Below, in pieces: positions 11,974 through 22,103 of a stretch of DNA of 64,000 nt; position 1 is the stretch's first letter, and each line of letters begins with the position of its first letter. The DNA comes from Monodelphis domestica (taxonomy: Eukaryota > Chordata > Mammalia > Didelphimorphia > Didelphidae). The translations under genes were made by a program, and so were the position numbers. Under the pieces are notes generated by a model that did no database searches, had not been told where the DNA came from, and saw only the letters and a list, made by a program, of their open reading frames with translations. The stretch lies in contig NC_077228.1 in the NCBI RefSeq assembly GCF_027887165.1, positions 106,776,043-106,840,042 of the forward strand, read 5' to 3'.

Positions 11974-12222
11974 TTATTGTTCAATTGTTTCAGTTGTATC
12001 CAACTCTTTGTGACCTATTCTGGCAAAGATGCTGGAATGGTTTGCTATTTCCTTCTCCAGCTCATTTTATAGATGAGAAACAGAAGCAATCAAGGTGAAG
12101 TGACTTACTTGTCACTTACTTACTTACTGGTCACCCCAGTAAGTTTATGAATTGGAATTTGAACTTGGATCTTCCTGATTCCAGATGGAGCACTTTATCC
12201 ATTGTATCACCTAGCTGCCCTT
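11974..12222 (-). mobile_element. MAR1-like SINE, antisense
   Basis: This is the reverse complement of the MAR1 pattern, from TTGTTTCAGTTGTATCCAAC to CACCTAGCTGCCCTT. It includes a small internal repetition of ACTTACTTAC at 12110-12128, which is not in other copies here. Confidence 0.85.
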
Positions 12223-12277
12223 CTCCAGTAATTTGTAGTTCCTAAATGAAAAGAAGGAAAGCTATATAGGAGGGAGA

Positions 12278-12514
12278 GAATAAGTATTTATTGAGAATGT
12301 ACTCTATGCTAAGTGCTTTACATACATTTTATTTGATCTTCACAACAACCCTGAGAGGAAGGTGCTATAATTTATCTCTATTTTATAGTTAAGAAAACTG
12401 AGCCAGTAAAGTGATTTGCCCAGATTCCCAAAGTTAGTGTCTGAGGCCAGATTTGAACTTGGTTCTTCCTGTCTCCAAGCCCAGTGTTCTATCCACTGTG
12501 CCACCCAGCTACAA
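12278..12514 (-). mobile_element. MIR-type core SINE, antisense
   Basis: It has 'TATTTATTGAGAATGTACTC', 'CTTCACAACAACCCTGAGAG', 'GTGATTTGCCCAGATTCCC', and ends CCACTGTGCCACCCAGCTA. This is the typical order for an antisense MIR-family element. Confidence 0.7.
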
Positions 12515-12841
12515 GAAGAAAAGGATTATAGGATCTTGTCATTTCAAGTTGGAAGGAACATTGGAGGTTATTTAATGCAAAATATAAGATCTATTTAGTG
12601 AATTAGCTGCTCTTCCCTCCAATGTTCTGTCTTCAATTATTATTTCCCAGAAATTATAATCATAGCAAGTCACTTCACTACTTATGACCCAGTGGAAAGA
12701 GCTAGGGCACAAGCCCATCTCCACATATGCCCTTTGGGATCATACCACAATCTCATCCCCATGTAGAATCTATGAGAAGGGTTCTAATCTCACTCTACAC
12801 TGGGAAGAGATTTGGATGTGCATGTATGTGCATGTTTATAG

Positions 12842-12842
12842 C

Positions 12843-12875
<33 letters not shown>

Positions 12876-12945
12876 GCATATTCATACATACACATATAAG
12901 GAGAGAGAGATAGGTAAAGGGGGAGAGGGAGAGAGAAAAGGGAGA
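12842..12945. repeat. (TA)n with following (GA)n
   Basis: A TA-rich microsatellite (12842-12875) grades into CATATTCATACATA words and then GAGAGA-rich sequence. Confidence 0.85.
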
Positions 12946-13004
12946 AAGAATGTGCTTCCAGAACTTTGAGATCTCCAGAAGTCAGAGGAAGTACTTGTTA
13001 GTAT

Positions 13005-13187
13005 CTTTTTTTTTTAAAACCTTTACTTCCCATCTTAGAATCAATACTGTGTATTGGTTCCAGGCAGAAGAGCAGTAAGGGCTAGGTAATGGGGGTTAAG
13101 TGACTTGCCCAGGGTCACACAGCTAGGAAGTGTCTAAGGTCAAATCTAAATCCAAGACCCTCCTTCTCTAGACCTGGCTCTCAAACC
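13005..13187 (-). mobile_element. WSINE1-like SINE, antisense, first part (split by LTR)
   Basis: Antisense SINE from the T-rich tail and CTTCCCATCTTAGAATCAAT to GACCTGGCTCTCAAACC. It is interrupted at 13187 and resumes at 13543 with CACTGAGCCATGTAACTGCCCCC. The break is an exact LTR insertion. Confidence 0.9.
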
Positions 13188-13542
13188 TGTAAAGATTAAA
13201 ATTTAGGGGAGACGGGGAGACTGAGGCAGGTAGAAATTAGTTTCTCTCTGCAAGGAGTATTATATTTTTTAGAGGTTTATTAAAGGTTAAAGATTAAAGA
13301 ATATACAAGTAAGAAACATGTGCCTAGGCCAGAGGCCTAGACAAAATAACCTCACATCACGCAAGAGACCGCCTGCTCCAAAACAGAAGTCCAAAAAGAG
13401 CCAAGAGAGAGAGCCTCAAAAGCCTTTGAATCAGCTTAAATACCTTCTCGATCTCGGCCCAGGTGAGATTACAAGGCATTCTGGGGAAGTGGAGCAAAGG
13501 CTTGTGGGGATTGTAGTCCTATATTTGAGTCTATTTTTTACA
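13188..13542 (-). mobile_element. Solo LTR of an endogenous retrovirus (4-base TSD)
   Basis: This 355-base element begins TGTAAAGATT and ends TTTTTTACA on the plus strand, so it has TG...CA ends in either direction. It is bounded by AACC at 13184-13187 and 13543-13546, a 4-base target-site duplication as in class I (gamma-like) elements. Read on the minus strand it has a TATTTAAG box and later an AATAAA (near 13275) before the U5-like end, so the transcriptional sense is minus. It has no coding capacity. The LTR at 47.6 kb looks like the same family. Confidence 0.85.
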
Positions 13543-13567
13543 AACCACTGAGCCATGTAACTGCCCC
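13543..13567 (-). mobile_element. WSINE1-like SINE, antisense, second part
   Basis: This is the head of the SINE that starts at 13005, displaced by the LTR. The first four bases are the duplicated target AACC. Confidence 0.85.
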
Positions 13568-13569
13568 CT

Positions 13570-14360
13570 ACTTGCCAGTATATTAAGGCCTAAAATCTGG
13601 GAGAAGACAGATCTAGAGGCCAGAGAGCAAAGGACATCTTCAACCATGAAACTAGGACATGATCTTTTCATAACCATGACTCACAGTGCCTAGTGTGACT
13701 AAGAGATTTTTTTTTTCCAGACTAGAAGCCTAGGAGAAAAATTCATCTGGGTAGGAGGCATACAGAGGAGGACAAAAAAGGAAGCGCCTACTACAGTCCT
13801 GGAAACCCTACACCTGGAGCTAAGGGTCAAAAGAAGTAACTTTGAAAAGGTGGGAGCTAACTATAGTGCCAAACCAAGTCATAGAATTTCAAACTATAAC
13901 AAACCTTTGGAAAGATCTGCATTTCTGAACCTTAGAAAGGTCTGACCACAGAGATCTTTGTGAACTTTGTGATATGCCTTTTGCTATTTTTATCCCATAT
14001 ATGGTTTTTTTAGTAGCAAAATGCCTAAAAGAAGAACTACATGTTGTTTTCAGAGAGCAGGACAAGAAAAAAAATTTCTTATGAGCAAACTATGGGTAAT
14101 CTAGCATCTAGCACAGTGTCTAAAACATAATTAAGTGCTTCATCAATATCTATTGACTGACTTAGTCAAGGATGATGATGATAAAAATAATGGCTCACTT
14201 AAATCGCACTTTAGAGTTTACCAAATTTTTTTATTAAATCAAAAAATAGCATTATGACTCCATTTTGCTTTTATCTACCATTTTGTGAAATTAAATTTCA
14301 AATGCTGTAAGTCACCTGATTTTGGAAAAGTCACCGGTGTATTCTTCCTTCCAAAGGTCA
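13570..14360. other. Intergenic, little recognised
   Basis: No exon was seen. Near 14100-14165, 'AGCATCTAGCACAGTGTCTAA' and 'TATTGACTGACTTAG' resemble an L2 3' terminus. The rest is unassigned. Confidence 0.35.
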
Positions 14361-14365
14361 CACAC

Positions 14366-14568
14366 CTTTTTTTTTTTAACTCCTACCTTCCATCTTAGAA
14401 TCAATATTGTGTATTAGTTCTAGGCAGAAGAGCAGTAAGGGCTAGGCAATGGGGGTTCAGTGACTTGCCCAGGGTCAGACAGCTAAGAAGTGTCCAAGGC
14501 CACATTTGAACCCAGGACGTCCTGTCTCTAGGCCTAGTTCTCAATCCACTGAACCACCTAGCTGCCCT
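14366..14568 (-). mobile_element. WSINE1-like SINE, antisense
   Basis: Nearly full length: T-rich tail, CTACCTTCCATCTTAGAATC, GGCAATGGGGGTTCAGTGAC, TTTGAACCCAGGACGTCCTG, and CCACCTAGCTGCCC at the head. Confidence 0.9.
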
Positions 14569-15309
14569 TGAGAGGTCACCCATCTTAAGGAAATTTCAAA
14601 ACTACCCTATCTCTCTCTCAACCTTAATGCCATCCTCTGATACTCTCCTCCAATGAGAAATCAAATCTCTAAATCCCTATAATCCTGTTTTTTCCCCATT
14701 TTTCTCTCCAAATTGTATACCATGTAGAAACCAAGTTTCAGGGTCCTTGTCTACTAAGGGCCTCTGTACCCATTTGTTTCTACAACTGCATACCTTGTAA
14801 ATAAATCATTTGGATGATACTCAGTTTCTTTATTTCATTGTAACATCTTACACAGAAGTTAGAATTAGAATGGACCTTAGAGATCATCTCTTTCAACTCA
14901 CATATTTTATATATGAGGAAAGTGAGCCCATTATATTTGAAATAATTTGCCTTAAGTTGATGAGGGTTATTCCTCCTCTGCCTGAACCTGGGGGTTCCAA
15001 TAAGCAACATTATAGTACTTGGTAGTGGAGAAAAAAAATGAGTCAGAAAGTAGAACCACAGTAAAATCAACACGTATTAAACCTCCTTTAAAGAGCCCAA
15101 TTTTGCAGGCAATCTTCAACTTCCTGTAATTGGAGTTTATAGCTCAACTACAGGTCATTACACTTGGGTGGGTCCAACACCCATATGGGTACAGAGAGCC
15201 AGCTGTAGCAGTGCCATTGGTGCACACATAGGGCCAGCCATGCTGATAGTAGTAGATACCATTCACCTTTCTGGGGGTCTCAAAGTACTCTGGCAATATG
15301 AGATGTTAT

Positions 15310-15450
15310 TTTCTTCACTTTACAGATGAGGACACTTTGGCCCAAAGAGGTTTAAAGGCCTAGACCAAGGTCACATGTTCAGTGAGTGTCAAAGCTAGAA
15401 CTGAGCCCAGTTCTCACGACTCCAAGTTCTCAACCCTTCCCTTTACATTC
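15310..15450 (-). mobile_element. MIR-type SINE fragment, antisense
   Basis: 'TCTTCACTTTACAGATGAGG', 'CCAAGGTCACATGTTCAGTG' and 'GAGCCCAGTTCTCACGACTC' follow the antisense MIR order. It is old and incomplete. Confidence 0.6.
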
Positions 15451-15625
15451 ACTGGAGAAGATAGCACCCACAGAGTACATCAGAGTGAATGTAAAATGGC
15501 ACAAAAAGGAGTTTATCTGATTCATCAGTAGGTCTTCTCCTAGTTCCCACAACCCCCTTGGAGGGAGGACAAAGGAACTGACTCCAGTATACAAAGGAAA
15601 AACAAGTGTGGGAGGAAGAATAGAA

Positions 15626-15725
15626 GGAGGAGGAGGAGGAGGAGGAGGAGGAGGAGGAGGAGGAGGAGGAGGAGGAGGAGGAGGAGGAGGAGGAGGAGGA
15701 GGAGAGGGGGGAGGAAGGAAGGAAG
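15626..15725. repeat. (GGA)n trinucleotide repeat
   Basis: About 25 near-perfect GGA units run on into GGAAGGAAGG. The complement gives long open frames of serine, leucine or other homopolymers, which are artefacts. Purine-strand GGA arrays can form quadruplex or triplex structures. Confidence 0.95.
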
Positions 15726-16233
15726 AGAGTTGTTAACCCAAGAAAGAACAACCTGTAATATACATGCTATAATGGAAAAAGGCCTGAATTTGGAGTCACA
15801 GCTCTGGACCTGTTTCCTCATCAGTTAAATAAGTGTGTTAAACTAGATAATCTCAAAGCTCCTGCCTAGCTCTAAATCCTATAATTATATTCAGTAACCC
15901 TCTGCCTTCTAGAAAATAGTAATTTTCCCCTCATTGTTATGAATAAGAATTCTCACACCATTGTTTCTGCCAATAGCAGCCTAAAATTGGATGGGGGTTG
16001 GAGGGGACAAGGAAGAAGAAAGGAAAATATGCCCTATAGAAGGGTGGTCCAATAAACATCCTTTTGCAACAAAGTAGTTAATTCATTCTAATCATCCTTA
16101 TCATAACCATAATAACCACTCTTACCATAAAGCTGCAAAACTCCTGATCACTCCATTATAAAATAGTTTTTTTTTATAAAAGTGTTTCTTGAAACATCAT
16201 CCTGCCAGAAATTTAATTTTCTTTTCTCCTTTA

Positions 16234-16403
16234 TTTATTTTTTAATTTAACTCTTACTTTCTGTACAGAAGAGCAGCAAAGGCTAAGCAATAAGGGTTAA
16301 GTGACTTACCCAAGGTCACACAGCTAGGAAATGTCTGAAGTCAAATTTGAACTTGTGTCCTCCCAACTCCAGGCCTGGGGCTCTGCCTACTGTGTTGCCC
16401 CTG
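16234..16403 (-). mobile_element. WSINE1-like SINE, antisense, partial
   Basis: TTAACTCTTACTTTCTGTAC is followed directly by AGAAGAGCAGCAAAGGC, so the middle of the tail domain is deleted. The head ends at GTGTTGCCCC. Confidence 0.8.
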
Positions 16404-16837
16404 AAATATCATGCTGCCAAAAATGTGATTTTCATGGAGCCAATTAATAATGTTAAGTGGGGTATATCTAGCTTAGAGAAGGAGGAATTAAAAGAAGGGA
16501 GATGAGAGACATAAATAAAGAGGGTCATGGTGAACTGACTGCTGGAATCTCAGTGATCCATCCACTCTGCCTGGGGGATGTTATATCACTTTACTGTTAG
16601 GTGTGTAGGGAGACAATGGATGAAGGAGACCAACTACTTATTAATTTCTAGTTAATTTTATTCATGAATAAACACACTTTTATTTGTATAATAGTTAATA
16701 ATATACTTTAATAGTAAACCACATACATGTATTTGTTAATAGTCCATATTTATATAGCATGGTAAGGTTTGACTTACAGTTCCTCAGGCATTTCCCCTCC
16801 AACAGTCTTGTAAGGTAGATAATCTTAACTCCATTTT

Positions 16838-17112
16838 GTTGTGGTTGTTTTAGTCATTTTTTAGTCACATCTGACTCTTCTTGACCCCTTTGGGGGTTTT
16901 CTTGGCAAAGATATTGGAATAGTTTGACATTTCCTTCTCCAGCACATTTTACAGATGGGGAATATGAGACAAACAGGGTCAAGTGACTTTCCCAGAATAA
17001 CACACAACTATTAAGTGTCTGAATCCAGATTTGAAACGAGTTCAGATTTTAATTCGGTTCTTCATGACTCCTAAGTCAAGAACCCTATCTACTACACCAC
17101 CTAGCTGCCTGT
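16838..17112 (-). mobile_element. MAR1-like SINE, antisense
   Basis: It runs from TTGTGGTTGTTTTAGTCATT through TTCTTGGCAAAGATATTGGA, 'CATTTCCTTCTCCAGCACAT' and GTGACTTTCCCAGAATAAC to CACCACCTAGCTGCC. A 20-base local duplication interrupts the target-proximal part. Confidence 0.85.
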
Positions 17113-17117
17113 AAAAT

Positions 17118-17286
17118 ATAAAACCCCATTTTATAGATAAAAAACCAACAACTGAGGCACAGAAAAGTCAAATAACTTACCTAGAATGGCACAGTCAGGA
17201 AGCGTCATAAGAGAATTCAAACCAGCTCTTTCTGATTCCAAATCCAACATTCTATCCATGATGCCAGACTCCTTCTCATCTACCAT
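17118..17286 (-). mobile_element. MIR-type SINE, antisense, with near-copy at 18478
   Basis: The antisense MIR-like order is present ('CCCCATTTTATAGATAAAAA', 'ACTGAGGCACAG', 'ATTCAAACCAGCTC'). Positions 17164-17286 closely match 18478-18600, with about 15 differences in about 121 aligned bases by eye. Confidence 0.65.
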
Positions 17287-18073
17287 CTACAAACCACAAA
17301 GGGATCTGGGAAATAAGAAAAGACATACTTCAAGGGCCCTGTAGATGTGCACAAATCTCTGTGACGCAAAAGACAGAGTGATATGTACACTAGTGGGAAA
17401 GGGAAAGATGATGTTGTCAAAGATCCAAAGGAGGGAAAAAATCAAAAGAAAGGTAGAGGTGAATATGAGCCAGATTTGAAATGGAGGAAGCAGGCAGATA
17501 GGAGGTTGGAAAGAGGGGCACGATTCTGAAAGATTCACACCCTCACCCACATCCACGTCAACACCCCACCCCCCCAGGAAAGACTTAAACAACAACCTCA
17601 CAACAGACAGACTTCCTAAGTGAGGAGGAGGAGAATGGGTAGTGAACCTTGTTTCAATGCTATATTTCTAAACCTACTCCCATGTCCCATTCCTCTTCAT
17701 TGTACCCTCCCTCAGTGGGCTCAGGGCTCAGGTCTGTGCTGAGGGAATCTCTCTTCCTTCTTTGAGTCTCCTCCCACCTGTTCCAGCAATCTAGGTGCTT
17801 TAGGGGCTCACAGCAGTGAGGTGCTAGAACTCCAGAGAAGAGACACATCAGAGGAAGAAGCCAACCCAGAGACAGGCTATGATCCAGAACTGGTCTCTTG
17901 GGTGGATCGAATTCCTGCCAGTTTCAAAGCTCACCTACCCGTTCTGCTTCCTACTGGGTAAGATTTCTGTATGGGGAAGAGTTTCTTTTAAAAAGATTGC
18001 CGCATGGGGAGTGAGAAAATGGATGGAGTGGCTAGAATCAAGTTCATTGGTGTCACTGTAAAAATGAGACAAT

Positions 18074-18264
18074 GGGAGCAGGTAGGTGACACGATGGATA
18101 GAATGTCAGGCTTGGAGTAAGGAAGACCTGGGCTCAAATCTGGCCACAGGTACTTCCTAGCTGCATGACCCTGGGCAAGTTACTGTACCAATTGCCTGGC
18201 CCTTTCTGCCCTTCTGCTTTGGAACTGATACTTAGGATGGGTTCTAAGAAGGTTAGGGGTTTGG
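18074..18264 (+). mobile_element. WSINE1-like SINE
   Basis: Head GAGCAGGTAGGTGACACGAT, then GGCTCAAATCTGGCCACAGG, CATGACCCTGGGCAAGTTAC and CTTCTGCTTTGGAACTGATA. It stands tail to tail with the antisense copy at 18272. Confidence 0.85.
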
Positions 18265-18271
18265 GGTTTTG

Positions 18272-18461
18272 TTTTTTAAAACCTTATCCTCTGTCTTAAA
18301 ATCAATACCGTGTATCCATTCCCAGGCAGAAGAGCTGTAAGGACTAAGCAATGGGGAGTTAAATAACTTGCCCATGGTCACAGAGGTACAGAGTGTTTGA
18401 GGCCAAATTTGAACACTGGGCTGCTCATTTCTAGACCCGGATCTCACCTAGCTGCTCCCCA
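18272..18461 (-). mobile_element. WSINE1-like SINE, antisense
   Basis: 'AAAACCTTATCCTCTGTCTT', 'CAGGCAGAAGAGCTGTAAGG', 'TTGAACACTGGGCTGCTC' and a head ending CACCTAGCTGCTCCCC. With the preceding sense copy it makes an inverted SINE pair that could fold in a transcript. Confidence 0.85.
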
Positions 18462-18477
18462 GTAAAGGGAGAGAGAG

Positions 18478-18600
18478 AAAAGTCAAATAACTTGCCTAGA
18501 GTGACACAGCTAGGAAATGTCACAAGAAGATTCAAACCAGCTCTTTCTGATTTCAAACCTAACATTCTATCCATGATGCCGGACTCCTTCTTATCTACCT
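18478..18600 (-). repeat. Near-copy of 17164-17286
   Basis: A MIR-like antisense segment that matches 17164-17286 from AAAGTCAAATAACTT to CTTATCTACC. It sits between a SINE head and the (GA)n array. Confidence 0.7.
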
Positions 18601-18605
18601 TTTCT

Positions 18606-18607
<2 letters not shown>

Positions 18608-18668
<61 letters not shown>
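18608..18668. repeat. (GA)n microsatellite
   Basis: About 27 uninterrupted GA units are followed by one GAAAGA interruption. Confidence 0.95.
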
Positions 18669-18669
<1 letters not shown>

Positions 18670-19090
18670 ACACAGTCTCATTGGGATGGTATAAAGAATT
18701 TATGAAATTAAATGAACAGTGGATTAAGTCCACATGTAAGGTAGGAGTTATAATAACTGAGGACTGAATTTCTAAATGGAAGATTTAATTGGATGCTCAT
18801 GGTGAATCATTGTACCTTGTCTACATTCATTTTTCTGGGAAAGAAAATGAGTCTTGGGGAAAGGGGGAACAGAAGGCACTGAGCTCTTGCTCCAGACAGC
18901 AAGATGTCCATTCTCCTCAAAGATTATGAAATTTAGGACCCATTCCCCCCAGCCCCCCCACCCTGCCCTTTCCCACTAAGGAAAGAAGGGATCAAGGAGT
19001 GAAATAGATCTAAACCAATGTATAAGATGTGTGAAAAGTTTTCCTTAGAAGTCTTGAGAATATAGGGGTATTCCTCTAAAGGAATAGGAT

Positions 19091-19304
19091 GGGGGCAGCT
19101 GGGTAGCTCAGTGGATTGAGAGCTAGGCCTAGAGACTGTCCTAGGTTCAAATCTGGCCTCAGACACTTCCCGGCTGTGTGACCCTGGGCAAGTCACTTGA
19201 CCCCCATTGCCTAGCCCTTACCACTCTTCTGCCTTGGAGCCAATACACAGTATTGACTCCAAGATGGAAGGTAAGGGTTTTTTTTTTAATAAATAAATAA
19301 AAAT
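19091..19304 (+). mobile_element. WSINE1-like SINE with exact TSD
   Basis: A full-length, little-diverged copy (GGGGGCAGCTGGGTAGCTCA to AAGGTAAGGG plus T- and A-rich tail). It is flanked by AAAGGAATAGGAT at 19078-19090 and 19305-19317. The exact 13-base duplication and low divergence mark a relatively recent insertion. Confidence 0.92.
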
Positions 19305-19414
19305 AAAGGAATAGGATAGTAGAGAAGGGTTAATGACTATGATTTCACTGATATTGGAGACTCCCTGGATGAAGAAACTACCTCTGCCATTGATAGGCAA
19401 CATCTATGCAGCCT

Positions 19415-19570
19415 CTTTTTAGCCTTAGAGAGTTGCCAAGAGGCCAGAGGGATTAAAATGACTCCCCCAGGGATCTCACACAGCCAGTCTGTGTTAGCAG
19501 TGTGATTTGAACCCAGGTTTTTACAGCTTCAAGACTAGCTCTCTATCCAGTATAACATACTGCCTCTAGG
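19415..19570 (-). mobile_element. MIR-type SINE fragment, antisense
   Basis: 'GATTTGAACCCAGGTTTTTA' and 'AGCTCTCTATCCAGTATAAC' follow the antisense MIR order. It is old. Confidence 0.5.
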
Positions 19571-19639
19571 TTCAGACCTAAAAATGACTTGCAAGGGAAG
19601 AACATAGGGGGACAGCACAAGGAGGTTGTTTTTTTTTGT

Positions 19640-19846
19640 TGTTGTTGTTTTGTTTTTAAACCCTTACCTTTGGTCTCAGAATCAATACTATATATTAGTT
19701 CCAAGGCAGAGGAGTGGTAAGAACAAAGCCCTGGGAGTGACTTGCCCACAGTCACATAGCTAGGAAGTATATGAAGTCAAATCTGAACCCAGAACATCCC
19801 ATCTTTAGGCCTGACTCTCTTTCCACTGAGCCACTTAGCTGCCCCA
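19640..19846 (-). mobile_element. WSINE1-like SINE, antisense
   Basis: The tail (TTTTAAACCCTTACCTTTGG), CAAGGCAGAGGAGTGGTAAG, GAACCCAGAACATCCCATC and the head CACTTAGCTGCCCC are all present. Confidence 0.88.
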
Positions 19847-19891
19847 GACAAGAAGGTTTTTAAGTTGTTTTAGAAAGAAAGAAAGGAGCAG

Positions 19892-19992
19892 ATAGTGACC
19901 CTGGGCAAATCATTGAACACTGATTGTCTAGCCCTTGCCACTCTTCTGTCTTAGAATGGATATTAAGACAGAAGATAAGGTTTAAAAAAAAA
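19892..19992 (+). mobile_element. WSINE1-like SINE, 3' half
   Basis: Starts in the middle (GTGACCCTGGGCAAATCATT) and continues through CCACTCTTCTGTCTTAGAAT to an A tail. This is a 5'-truncated copy. Confidence 0.8.
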
Positions 19993-20389
19993 GAATAGAA
20001 AGAGGAAGGAAGAAGGCAGAAAGAAAAGTGTTTGTTAGTCTACAGATGTGGCAAGTGACCACAGTGAGATGTTATAAAGGTTATTTATATCTAATTATTT
20101 TGTTGTATTTTATTCCTTTGCTCCTACTTTGAAAGGAGGAGAAGGGATATGGGAGTAGGATTGAAAATAGAACACTAAAAGAATACTCACTGCATTGTAT
20201 AGAACAATGAATAATAAATATTATAAAGGACAGCCAGATGGCAAGGGGATCTTTCATTCAAATCATCTGCTTTGGCAAAAACTTCCTGATTTTCAGGTTT
20301 ATGGGGCATGACACCAAGGGGCAAAGTCATGTCAACCACTTTGGAAACTGAGAACAGGAGAGAACCCTTTTCCCTTAGCAAGTTCCAAT

Positions 20390-20510
20390 CAACAAGCATT
20401 TATAAATCCTGGGCCTATATTCTGTGCTGGGTGCTGGAGATACAAAACCAAAAATGAAACAATACCTGCCCTCAAGGAGCTTACATCCTGCCAGGAGAGA
20501 GAGGAAGGAA
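20390..20510 (+). repeat. L2-type LINE tail fragment
   Basis: 'AACAAGCATTTATAAATCCT', 'GTGCTGGGTGCTGGAGATAC' and 'CCTGCCCTCAAGGAGCTTAC' are classic words of this mammalian repeat. Confidence 0.6.
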
Positions 20511-20699
20511 GGAAAGGAAGGGCCAGTCATTGGTGGCCGAAAGTAGATTGGCAAAACAACCTGAGTGAGTTCTGCCATCTTCTGAATTCCTGAGAAAAGA
20601 GAAGTCCAACTGTGAGTTAACTAATCCCACAGTGTGTCAGAATTCTAGGTGGAATAATGTGCCTTTCCTGTGCTGGAGGATCCAGAGTAGTTTATTCTC

Positions 20700-21200
20700 T
20701 GCTCTCTATTCAGGGTGAACTCATTCATTACACACTAAAAAACAGATGGTAAATACCAAGTACAGAGTAAGTGCTGAAAATATTTATTCTCCCTTTGTTT
20801 TAAATGCTGCTCAGCACTTCCTGTGCCCCTTGCTACATCAGCACATTGGTATTGATGCTTCCTGTAGCTGACTTTCTATTTCCATTCCAGTAAAGCCACC
20901 AGCTACCTTCTAACAGCATAGGGAGGCTCTACAGCTCAGCAGGGCTTCCTATCACCTACCCATCTCCCTTCACTCTTGCATGCTTCATGTACTACACTCT
21001 TCTCGCATATGCCCACTCACAAGGAAGCAAAGATCACAGAATGTCACCTAAACTATTTCTGGATACAGAGGCAGGTCATGCGTTGCAATGTAGAATGGAT
21101 CCACATAGGAGGAGTTCAGCTAGATAGACCAACCAATCCAGGACAGAGATCGCAGACAGGGACAGTCTAAAGGAGCTTGTTAAGGAAAGATAGAAGGTAG
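20700..21200 (+). promoter_or_regulatory. Possible LAX1 promoter region with two ETS-like sites
   Basis: Upstream of the first coding exon, and free of obvious young repeats, there are two ETS-family consensus words, CACTTCCTGTG near 20815 and GCTTCCTGTAG near 20858. ETS factors drive many lymphocyte genes. No first exon, TATA box or CpG island could be placed, so this is only a candidate. Confidence 0.2.
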
Positions 21201-21334
21201 CATCAGGAACACTAGAAAGAAAGGAATGCAGAAAAAAGGAGATTTCTCTGTGGCAGAGGCAGTATATTACAGTGGAAAGCCAACTGGACTGAGAGGAATA
21301 GGTGATAGATTTGAATTTTGGCTCTTTGATTTAG

Positions 21335-21530
21335 GATTGGAGATTTAGAGTTAGAAGAGAACTTGAAAGTCATTGAGTCCAACTCCATCATTTTGTAGAT
21401 GAGGAAAATGAAACCTAGAGAGTTCAATGACATATCTGTCACACAGCTAATAAGTATTATGGGTTATAACCCAGATTTTCCTGACTCCAAGTCTATTATT
21501 CTCTCTACTAAGCCATTCTGGACCTTTGGA
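21335..21530 (-). mobile_element. MIR-type SINE, antisense
   Basis: 'TTTGTAGATGAGGAAAATGA', 'CACACAGCTAATAAGTATT', 'TTCCTGACTCCAAGTCTATT' and 'ACTAAGCCATTCTG' are in antisense MIR order. Confidence 0.65.
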
Positions 21531-21956
21531 CAAGTTGCTTCTCTGAGTCTCAATTCACTTGTCTGCAGAAAGAATGAGTTGATCTAGATAATCTCCAGCT
21601 CAGAATCCTCTAATCCTGTGAGTCTTATTTAAAATAATCTTTTAAATATTTTAATTTGGAGATCCTGAAAGAAACAAGGAGTTGGGGGGACACTTGAAAG
21701 AAAGGAACACAGAAAACAAGATTTCTGTGTAGCTTGATATTAACTGAGTAACAAGCTAATTTGATTCAATATTATTAGATACAAATAACAGGCAAATTCA
21801 CTTTTGCTCTGGGGAAATAACAGTTCAAAAAGTTTTCTGTGTTAAAGAGGGTTGCTAGCTACCTATTGTGATAAATAAGTAGTGGAGAAGTCAATGACAT
21901 TGAAGAGAGAGTGGACCTAGAAAAAACTAATACATTATTTTTCCTCCCCAATTCAG

Positions 21957-22103
21957 GTGTTCAGGTTTTTTTGTTTTGTTTTGTTTGTTTTTCTTTTTGG
22001 CAATTTAACCTACATTGGAAATACCCACCCCTATAATCTCCTGGAACAAAGAGAAGATTATGGAAAACACCACCATCCCACAGATTGTTGGTAGCCCCAA
22101 TGG
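21957..22103 (+). CDS. LAX1: LAX1 first coding exon (5' UTR + start)
   Basis: The start codon is taken as ATG at 22060-22062. It opens MENTTIPQIVGSPN and then two bases (GG) of a split codon before a consensus donor GTGAGT at 22104. Phase 2 here fits exactly the single leading base of the transmembrane exon at 28276. A pyrimidine-rich acceptor ending ATTCAG at 21956 gives a plausible left boundary, leaving about 100 bases of 5' UTR in this exon. The N-terminal leader is about half as long as in human LAX1 as I recall it, so an upstream in-frame start on another exon is possible. Support comes from phase and splice-site quality, not strong sequence match. Confidence 0.6.

Noticed and set aside
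15449..15821. Long poly-Ser and poly-Leu frames
   Set aside because: They translate the complement of the GGA repeat.
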